From Phycisphaeraceae bacterium (GTDB taxonomy: Bacteria; Planctomycetota; Phycisphaerae; Phycisphaerales; UBA1924), in assembly GCA_020639155.1 (NCBI GenBank), contig JACKHF010000001.1:1798001-1862000 (forward strand): a stretch of 64,000 nt of DNA, read 5' to 3'. Both the position numbers and the translations under genes were made by a program. Numbering within the stretch: position 1 is the stretch's first letter; each line of letters starts with the position of its first letter. The notes below the pieces were generated by a model. It did no database searches. It was not told the DNA's origin and saw nothing but the letters and a program-made list of their open reading frames with translations. Below, in pieces: positions 7,913 to 18,100 of this stretch.

Positions 7913-8901
7913 CACGTAGGAACACATACATACTGGCGTGCTCGTCTGCCATAGCCGTGCTGGTTGTGGGATGGTTGATGTACTCATCGATGTACGCAGG
8001 TCCGCGCGCGGATCTTGTTCATCGCCTCGACACAATGAACGGCACGATCTCGCGTCAGAGCGCAGAGACACGGAAGCTCAACAGGGCTGAAAAATCGCTC
8101 AAGGAAATCGCAGCGACAACGCTGGGAGGCTCATATGAAATCGTCGACCATCGGCTGAAGACGTTGCTCATGGAGATCGGTACCCAGAACGGGTTGGTTG
8201 ATCCGAAGATTTCGAGCCGGAATCCCCAGGCTCGACGCAACCCGGCCAGCGAGGCCCGCGAGCCCAAGGAGATCACGCGCCAGCTCAAGGACCAGTTCGA
8301 CTTCTCTGTTGTTTCAGCAACATTTGAGGCGCAAGGTCCGCTTGAATCGGTGCTTCGTGTGGCAGAAACCATCGGCATCCAGCCTTGGGCCCATCGGGTC
8401 GATGTGCTTGACATCAAGCCGGTAAACACCGAACGCAAAGCGTTTCTGCTCGTTCTCAGTCTCCAGACCATCCTGATGCCGGATCTGGTGGCGGCGGATG
8501 TGCCAATGCCCGATCTTGTCTCAATTTCAAGTGATCGTGATGCGAATGTGGTTCGGGTTGCTGCAAGCAGCCCGTTCCTGCTTCCTCCGCCCAAGGTCGA
8601 GCCCAAAGCCGTCGAGACCCCGAAGCCGCAGCGAAATGATCCACCTCGTCCAGTGGATCCCGAAGAGAAGTTCCGCGCATGGCGTGTGACCGGTGTTGTT
8701 CGCAGGCCGGGTCCGGTTATGGAAGCGTGGCTAATCAACACGAAGAACAACAGCACTCGTGTGCTTCAGGTTGGAGAGAAGGTTGCAGGTGCAACACTGG
8801 TCGAAGCTTCGGCCGACGTTGCGGTATTTGAGGTCGAGGGCGCGCGATATGACGTGCGCGTGGGTCAGTCGGTTGCGGAAAGAACTCCACACGATGACTG
8901 A
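7909..8901 (+). CDS. GspM-like protein with GspC/PilP-like C-terminal domain
   Basis: A 330-residue protein: a short cytoplasmic N-terminus, one membrane helix (about residues 6-28), a coiled segment (40-80), a ferredoxin-like periplasmic region (about 120-190) as in GspM/PilO, a proline-rich linker (about 225-250), and a C-terminal beta domain (about 255-325). The last domain reads FRAWRVTGVVRRPG...VLQVGEKVAGATLVEASADVAVFEVEG, which resembles the homology region of GspC and the PilP fold that contacts the secretin N0 domain. No separate gspC is visible, so one protein may do both jobs. This is inference from domain pattern and position between gspL and gspD. Confidence 0.6.
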   Translation: MTRRNTYILACSSAIAVLVVGWLMYSSMYAGPRADLVHRLDTMNGTISRQSAETRKLNRAEKSLKEIAATTLGGSYEIVDHRLKTLLMEIGTQNGLVDPKISSRNPQARRNPASEAREPKEITRQLKDQFDFSVVSATFEAQGPLESVLRVAETIGIQPWAHRVDVLDIKPVNTERKAFLLVLSLQTILMPDLVAADVPMPDLVSISSDRDANVVRVAASSPFLLPPPKVEPKAVETPKPQRNDPPRPVDPEEKFRAWRVTGVVRRPGPVMEAWLINTKNNSTRVLQVGEKVAGATLVEASADVAVFEVEGARYDVRVGQSVAERTPHDD

Positions 8902-8921
8902 TCTGGGAAAGAGAGACGCTC

Positions 8922-9138
8922 TATAGTTCACCGGTGGTGTTTCGGCGTGAGGCACGCGGAGCACAAAGGGACAAAGCGGTGGTGGACTCGGTAGCACGCG
9001 TTCGTCTGGCAGGATCTGCCAGCGGATCGTCGTGGTATTGGGCGTCCGGAAGGACGACGGTCCGCACGCATGGGGCGATTGCGGATCACAAGCACCAGCA
9101 ATGCGCAGTGGCGCATTGTGTTGAGAGAGGTGACCGCG
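8922..9138 (+). promoter_or_regulatory. Structured leader of the giant secretin gene
   Basis: A 237-base non-coding gap precedes gspD in an operon whose other downstream genes overlap. A -10-like TATAGT is at 8922-8927, with no convincing -35. Four perfect or near-perfect stem-loops follow. CTGGCAG/CTGCCAG is at 9006-9012 and 9016-9022. CGTCC-GGAA-GGACG, a GNRA tetraloop, is at 9043-9056. GGTCCGC/GCGGATC is at 9059-9065 and 9081-9087, with one G-U pair. CAATGCGC/GCGCATTG is at 9099-9106 and 9111-9118. The last stem ends a few bases before the GAGAGAGG ribosome binding site. A structured 5' leader or mRNA stability element is the likely reading. No known riboswitch class was recognised. Confidence 0.55.
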
Positions 9139-12100
9139 ATGCAGCACCGCCGCGCTGTTCGAACAAACACAACTTTTATCGGCGCATCGATCGTTGCGAT
9201 GCTTGCGGTTGCGGGCTTGCCGCTTGATCTGTTTGCGCAGGAAAACGTGCAGCCAGACAGCGCGCGCACACTCGCGTCTGGTGCTGTTGCGACACCAGCG
9301 ATGAATGCTTCGACTGCACCATCGGAAACACCGGACGATCCAACGATCGAGTTCAACCTTGATGGCGCACCTCTGTCACAGGTGCTGCACTACTTCGAGC
9401 GCGAGACTGGTCTGCCGATCATTTACGAAACCACGGTCCCCGATGCCAAGATGACCTTCAAGAGCCCGCAGAAGTACACACTGCGGCAGGCGTTGAACAT
9501 TGTCAACCTGAACATGAACCAGCACAACGTGTACCTGCGCGTCGAGGACGGGTACCTCTACTTCGAGGATATTGCTCAGGCGTTCCGCAAGGTGCATCAG
9601 GTGTATCAGACGACGCTGCCGGATTCGGTGCTGGATTCCGAGATCGTAACTCTGACAATTCCGCTGCAGAACTCTGTGGCAGCAAAGGTCGTCGAGCAGA
9701 TCAAACCGCTTATCAACGAGAAGTACGGGATGGCCCACTCTGTCGAGGCGCAGAACTTCGTTGTCATCACCGAGACAGCAGGACAGGTGCGCCGTATTCA
9801 GAAGATTATTGAACCGATTGATGCCGCCCCCCCGGTTGATTCGGAGTTTCGGGTCTTCAAGCTCAAGCACACCCGTCCTGAGTTGATGATCGAAACACTG
9901 AGCGGTCTGGTTGGTCAGAAAACAGTTGGTTACTTTGTTGATGCAAAGGGCAACAAGACACAGTTTGAAGAGAACACGGTGCCCGGTGTCACGATGGAGG
10001 TTTCAAGGAGCCTCAACGCGGTAATTTGCGTTGGTCCGAGTTCGCGACTTGATTCGATCCAGGAGCTGATCGATGTGCTTGATGTGCCAGCAGTCGACGG
10101 TGCCGATGACGCGTCGATTGCTCAGGCGAGATCCTTCCAGCTTTCGTTTGCGGATGCAAACGACGTCGCCAAGCAACTGAACAATCTGTACAGCAATGTC
10201 AAGAAGGAAGACAAGCCGTCCGTTGTTGCATTGAGTGATGTCAACAAGGTGATCGTCTCTGGTAACCAAGTGATGATCGCAAAGGCAGAAGCGCTGATTC
10301 GAGCGATCGAGCCCGAAGCTGTCGGTTCTCCCGAGGCAGCCACCGGTGCGTCTGTGCAGCAGGTGGTGCTGCAGTTTGCCGATGCGGCACAGGTCTCCCG
10401 CAATCTGAATGACCTTATGTCACCAACGCAGAAGCGTCTTGTGCGTGTGTCAGCTGCGAATGGATCGCCTGTGCTGGTGGTGTCAGGCACACCGACCGAG
10501 GTTGAAACTGTCGCGAGCATGGCGCGCGCGTTCGATGTGCCTGCGCAGGGACCAGGACAAATCAGGCAGGTCGAGATTTCTGATGGCGACATCACGACAA
10601 TACTTGAGCAGTCAGGCCAACTCTTTGAGATGAGTGGAAATGCGGAACGCGGCAGTGTGCAGACGCTTCACATGCCGGGTTCGCGTGTTGTGACGCTGAT
10701 TGGTGATCCCGAGTCTGTTCAGGCATTCGAGAATGCGATCAAGTCTGCACAGCGTCTGCTCCCGCCCAAGCTCACAACAAAGCTGATCGACGTGCGCAAT
10801 ACAGATCCGGAATCGCTGATTGTGCAGCTGCGCGACATGATCGCAGCAGCAAGCGAGAGCGACGAGTTCCTGAATCGTCCTGAACCGGGTCTTTCGTTTT
10901 ATGGCCCAACGAGCACGCTAATTGTGAAAGCGGATACCGATCAACATCGCCTGATTGCGGACTTCGTTCGTAAGCTCGATGTGATTGAGCAGGGGAAGGT
11001 ACTCCCAATTAACTTTCTGTCTCTCAAGACAGCGAACGTGACGCAGATCGCAGATCTACTCAACGATCAGTACTCGAAACGTCCGCAGAAGGATCGGCTT
11101 GCGCTTCCGGTCGATATCCGCGCGGATGTTGCGAACAACACGCTGATCGTGTCGGCACATCCCGACATTTATCCAGAGATAAAAGCCTTTGTTGACGATC
11201 TGAACCGCGAGAAGCTCGATGGTCCCGAGCGGATGACGTTCACGATCAAGCTGACGCAGGCTCGCGCCGAGGATGTTGCGGTCGCGATGAACAAGCTGTA
11301 TCCCGAGCCGCCCATGCCTCGTGATCGTCGCGGTCAGCCGATGCCCTGGGCGCAGGAACCGCGCGAGGTCATCGTTTCCGCAGAACCACGCATGAACCTG
11401 CTGCTGATTGAAGCGCCCGCCGAGCGTGAGGCATCAATCCGCGAGCTTGCTGCAACATTTGATTCGATGGACACATCGCCCGACGCGGAGACACATATCT
11501 TCGCGGTCGATTCCAGCGAGATTGATGCCGTTGTGCGCACGCTGCAGCAGCTTTCAACCTCGGGCGGTCTCGGTTCCACCGGGCGCACGCAGGTGACAAT
11601 CATCGGGCAGCCTCGATCGAACTCAATTGTCATCAGCGGCCCATCCAATATCTTCCCGCGCGTCGAGGAGGTGCTCCAGACACTTGCGAGTACGACCGAA
11701 AAACCCGAGCCAGTGCTCCACACATACAAACTCGATCACGCGCGTGCGGATCGTCTCGGTCCAACGCTGGAAGGTTTGCTCCGTGTGCAGCTTGCGCAGC
11801 ACAAAGTTGCGCGTGGTGTGCCAGCGAACGAGCTTGCCGGCCTGCTCTCCATTACAACGGAGCAGATGACAAACACGCTGATCATTGCAGCACCGGAGCC
11901 GATCCATGAGATCGCAATAGATCTGCTGAACGTGCTCGACTCTGAAGCTGCCGATGTTGGTCGAAACACAACACAAATCGTGCAGATGCAGTTTGGTGAT
12001 GTGAATCAGACAGCTGCGCGACTCAACGAGCTGGTTCGTGCTGATGCACTGAACATCTCCCAGCCAGTGCAGGTCTTCCCAATTGCAGGATCGAAGTCGG

Positions 12101-15100
12101 TGATGATTGTTGGTGCCGAGAAGGACGTGGCATCGGTCGCTGGCATGGTTTCAAGTCTTGATGTGCGACCTGTTGATCTGAACGAGACGCAAGCACGCAC
12201 GTTTCTTCTGAAGCATGCACGGGCGGAATCGATTTCGCCGGTGATTGAGAGTGCGCTCACCCAGGAGTCGATGATCGACAAGCTGCCGCAATGGGATCGT
12301 GGTTGGTTCCTGCGGAACAACCCCGATGCGGGCAAGGTCGGTGTTCGCGTGACATCGGACGCGAGAACGAACTCGATCGTCGTAACTGCGCCGCTGCCGA
12401 TGCTCGATCTTGCAGAGCAGATAATGCGTGATCTTGATGTTCCGAGTACCACCGGTATGGCTGCAGAGAGCAGGCCGGTTCGTGTGCTCTCGCTGACGAA
12501 TGCTGACGCGAAGGAGTTTGCGGCATCGATTGAAGCGGTGTTTGCTGAGGAAATTGGCAAGGACCAGCCACCAACTGTGCGCGTGAACTCCGAATCGAAC
12601 TCGCTCATTATCCGTGCCACCACTGCGCAGATGCGCACGATCGAGGAACTTGCAGCCAGAGTTGACAGTGCGAGCATCGGATCCGGTCGTGAGATGCGCA
12701 CGATCTCGATTGATCCATCCAAGGCGCGTGCATCGGATATTGCAGACACCATTCGCAAGCTGATGCGACAGCAGTCTGGAGCGACAGTTGAGGTGATCTC
12801 GTTCGACGACCTGCTGAAAGAGGACGAGCCGAAGCCGGGCAGTTGGCTTGATGGTTCTGATGTCTTTGATATCGACGAACTGGGTCCGAACTGGATGGCG
12901 CTGCTGAGCGCTCAGGCGATTTCGATGGTTGGGATCGCGCCAGATATAACAGATCAGTTGGTGCTGACATCACCGCAGCCGGACGAGGTCAAGTCATGGT
13001 TTCCGACAACAACACCGTCTGCCGATCCCGATGGGACACCATCGGACGTATCGCAGCCAGAAGATACGGGTGCACCGGACAGTAATCTTTCTGATCCAGA
13101 TGTGACGATCGCGGTTGATCCAGCAACGAACTCACTGGTGGTTGTCGGGTCACCTCGTGCAGCTGAACGCATCGCGAAAATCATTGATCAACTGCAGTCG
13201 CAGATGCCATCCGAAGCCATGCGTGTGCGCGTTGTCACACTCCCTCCCGAGACGGATGTTGATGCAATCGGTCGCATCGTTACCGATACTGTTCGCAATG
13301 TTGGAAAGCATTCAGCGCAGAATCCCGGCGGGTTTACCAGCAATGTCAGGGTGACATCCGCACCAACTGGCAACGCGCTCATTGTCTGGTCCAACGATAC
13401 GGACTTTGCAACTGTGGGGAAGCTGATCGGTTCGGTCGCAAAGCTTGACAGCACAAACGAGTTTCCCGTCAGAACAGTAAAGCTTGAACAGGCTGACGCG
13501 CGTGCAACAGCACAGGCATTGACGAACTTTTTTCGCGATCGTTCGCGTGCGATGGGCGAGCGTGGGAACCGGCCAACCGCTGCAATCTTTGGCGACGAAC
13601 GCTCAGGCACGTTGATCGTTTCCGCGAGTGATGAGGATTATGCGTCGATCACCTCAATGATCGAAACACTTGATCAGCCGCAGGATTCACAGAAGCTTCA
13701 GATCGAGATCCTTCCGATCAAGCATGTCAAGGCGAAGGATCTGAGCAGCACGCTCGATGAGATTTACTATCAGATCGATAACGCACGCTGGTCCCGCTCG
13801 TACTCGGCAAGAAACTCAAGCCGGTCTGTGTATGACGAGCTTGTGATTGTTGAGGTGAACGAGGCAGCGAACAGCGTCATTCTGATTGGACAGGGTGAGA
13901 CAATGGACATGTTGAAGGATCTTGTCAGCTCGCTCGATGTGCCCAGCGATCGTCAGACACAGAAGACAGCCCGGGTTGTCAAGGTTGAGGGAGTCGACCT
14001 CAACGCGATAGCGCAGATTGTCCGGGATATGTTCCAGGAAACAGATCGCGGCGCTTGGTGGTGGTCGCAGACGTATGCCGTGAATGTGACGGTCGATCGC
14101 ATGCGCAGCTCGCTGATTCTTGTTGGCGACAAAATCGATGTTGACAAGGCTGTGAGTATTGTTGAGGAGCTCTCTGCCAATACAACTCCGGATCTTGCGT
14201 ACGAGACAATCAAGCTTGAGCATGCCGAGGCAGACAGAGCGGCGCAGAGTTTGAATCGATTCTTCGCTGACCGCTCTCGCGCTCTTGGATTAAGTCAGGC
14301 TGACGTGACCATCATCGGTTCACGCGAGGGCAATGTGCTGATCGTTTCGGCGAACGAGTCGAACATGGCACTCCTCAACGATCTGCTTGCACATATCGAC
14401 CAGCCGGATCTCGGCGAGGATAGAAAGGTTGAGATTTACAACATTCGCAACGCGGATATCCGTGAGATGTCGGACACCGTGCGCAACATGTTCCCGACGA
14501 ACAACCGACCCGATGAGAAGATTCTCGTCATGCCACAGCCGAGCCGTGGGTTGCTGATTGTGTCGGCACCGACGGACAAGCAGGCGGAGATTGGTGCCTT
14601 GATCTCCAGTCTTGACACATTTGACAAGGAAGAATCGTCGCGATTTGTGACGGTCGCACTGAAGAACGTTTCTGCGACACAGGCTGCAAATGCACTCCGT
14701 GATACCGTCGGCTCATCGATGAAGATCAGCATCACGCCGATCGACGACAACAACACACTGGCGATCTCCGGATCTGAAGAAGCAGTTGCGGCTGTGATGG
14801 AGCAGATCGAGACGCTTGATGTCGAGTTTGTGCCCGTGCAGCGGGAGTTCCGGCGTGTGAAACTGGTCTACCAGCGTGCTGTGGACGTGTATTTTCTTGT
14901 GAGCAAAATCGCACGGAGTGGCAAGCGGTCGCCTGACACGCCCGCACCCGACATCGATTACTCAACCGATGACAACTCGATCAACTTTGTTGCGGTGCCA
15001 GCTGAGGTCGACTTTATCATGTCGATCATCAAGGAGCTTGATGTTCCAAACAGTGAGGGGCGTCGTACAGATTGGCTGAAGCTGCAGTATGCCAATGCAG

Positions 15101-18100
15101 AGCAGGCAGCCAAGGTGCTGGAGGTGTTCTACGGCAGGTACGCGATCGAGGCCAAGAGTGTTGCTGACCGTGATGTAAGCATTCGAGCGGATGCGATCAC
15201 GAACTCACTCATCGTCAGCGCGAATGAAGAGCAGTGGGGTGATATTCATGCGCTGATCGAACGCATTGATACGGAGGAGTACGACACGGAGCGCCAGCTT
15301 GGTGTGATTGCGCTCAAGCACGCCGATGCGCAAGCGGTTGCAGAAGCGCTCAACACGGGTCTTCAGGCACCGATGCAGGCGAGGCTGGCACAGGAACAGA
15401 TACGTAACCAGCAACGCAACAACAGAAACAACAATAACCGGAACACGAACGATTCCGCGTCCGATCCGGATATCCCAACACTGGCAATTGCGGATGATGA
15501 TGTGCCGTCGGTCTCTGCAGAGCGGCGTACAAACTCGTTGATTGTCTTTGCAACTCCAAAGCAGCTTGTGCGCATTGAGGCGATTGTCGAGGATCTTGAT
15601 CAGCCGATGGACAAGGCGAGCGGTGAGGCTCGGCTTATCCTCGTGCATTCAGGGCAGGCGAGTAATATTGCACGCACTGTCAACGAGGTGTACGTGAACA
15701 CGCTTCCTCGTGGTACCCGGCCGGTTGTGTTCGGTGATGATAATGCTGGAGTGCTGATTGTTCGATCGGATGACTCCGACTTTGCGAGGATCAAGACGCT
15801 TGCAGAGTCGCTCCAGCAGACCACGGGCGATCGCGCGGGGTTCGAGGTGATCAAACTGACGCATGTGCCCGCAGCGAAGATCCAGCGGACCGTCGAGCGT
15901 CTGTTTGAGCCTGCCGCACGAAAGACAGGTGAAGCACTGGTGATCGAGGTCGATCGAACAAACAACGCGCTCGTTGTTTCTGCCGGCTCCGGTCTTGTTC
16001 AGCAGATCCGCGAGATTGTCGAGGAACTCGATGCAAATCCAAACGCAATCGATATTGAGTCATCGTCGGGATTGCTTGGATCAGATCTGACCATTGTTGA
16101 ACTGCAACACGTTGGACCGGAGCAGATGATCCAGATGCTGCGATCGCTCGGGTTGATGCAGCAGAATCAGAACAACAACAGTCTTGTCGGAGAGCCTGTT
16201 CGTGTTACCCGACTGGAATCACGATCCGCTATTGTCATTAGCGGCGCACCGGCGGATGTACGCATTGTGGTTGATCTGGCAAAGTCGTTTGATGCTGAGC
16301 GGGTGAGCGAGACGCAGCATGCAGCGATCATTGCTGTGAAGAACAACAACGCACAGAATATCGTGCGGACGCTGAACGAGTTGATCCGCAGCGCGACCGG
16401 GAACGGACAGCCGAGTATTGCCGATGCGCTCGCTGAACAGGTGAGGCGCAGACTCATTGCAACAGAGGATGGCGAGCAGCCGAAGATCGGGCTTGATCTG
16501 ACCGAGCCGATTCAACTTATTGCAGACAACAACACAAACCGCGTGATCGTCGCATCGAGCGAAGAGAACGTCATCGCGCTGCGTGTGCTTGTTGAGTCGC
16601 TTGACGTGATGCCGGTGGGGAATGCGGTCGTTGTGCGCATTATTCCGCTGTCGAATGCGGCACCGCAGCAGATCCAGCAGGTGATCAATGGGTTGTTCCA
16701 GCGCGGGCGTGCGCTGACAAACCAGAAGGGGTCGAATCGGGCGGCTGACGCAACAACGGTGACTGGGCAGGTGCTCTCCGGTGAGATCGCGATGGAGATC
16801 GATCAGCGGACGAATGCGCTGATCATTGCTGGCAGCGAAGAGGCTGTGTCATTTGTCGAGATGATGGTGGAGCGACTTGATCGCGACGAGATGGGCGGCT
16901 GGGTTGAGCCGAGAATCATCAAGCTTGAATACGCCGACGCGGGACGGATCGAGCAGATCCTGCAGCGCGCTCTGATGACACCATCGAGGCTTGCGATGGA
17001 TGAGATGGGATTGCGTCAGCAGTTTGCCAGAATCCGCATCGCACAAAGTAGCGGCGAGAACAACGGGAACGGCAGGGTCACCATGGAGTCTGACCTGTAT
17101 GCGCCGGTATCGAGTCTATTCATCTCCGCTGATCGATCGCTCAACTCATTGGTTGTCGTCGCTTCGCCTTCCAATCTGAAGATCGTCGAGGAACTGATTA
17201 AAAGCCTGGACGTGCCCAGCGCAGCAATTGCGAATAATGTGCGCTTCTTCCCGCTTGAGCACGCGGTTGCTGATCGTATTGCGCAGATGGTGAATCAGGT
17301 CTTCCGCGAGCGTGAACGCGTCGGTGATATCAGACCGGAAGACCGTGTTGTGATCACGACCGATGCACGTACGAACTCCCTGATGGTGTGGACGAGTGCA
17401 ACAAGCATGGAACTTGTAAGAAGTCTTGTTGAACGCCTGGATACCGAGCAGGAGCGGCTTGCGGTCGGTATGCACGTGCTGCCAGTGCCGGACTTTGACG
17501 TTGCAGATCTTGCTCAGCAGATCGAGCGTGTGATGCGTGCGACGATTGACGCTGCGACACGCAACGGCGAGGTTCGTACCGCTGCCGATATCTTTACAGT
17601 GCAGGCAGATCCATCGAACGACCTTCTCATTCTGACATGCTCGGATGACAATCTTCAAGCGGTTGAGGATCTGATCGAAAAGATGCGTATGGGCAAGGGC
17701 CCCGTTGAGAGTGACATGGAGCGTCCTCCCGAGATCATCCATATTGCCAGCGGGTTTGTTGATGATATCGCAGAGAATATTGACCGGTTGTATGTTCAGC
17801 CCGAGACTGAGCGTCGTGGCGAGAACGCTGTGACAGTGATTCCGGACACACGCTTGTCTGCTCTTATTGTGCGCGGTACGGATGCAGATGTCGCGGCGAT
17901 CCGCAGGCTGGTCGATTCACTCGACAAGCCGGAAACAACAGGTGTGCGTGTGATGCAGCGTATTGAGCTTCGTTACTCCAACGCGCGTGAGGTTGCAGAT
18001 TATGTGGGTGATCTGCTGACGGGTCGAAACAACGTAACTCGAAGTGCTGAAACACTGCGCCTTGTTGTGAAGGACAATGACTCAAACGCCGAGCGCACGA

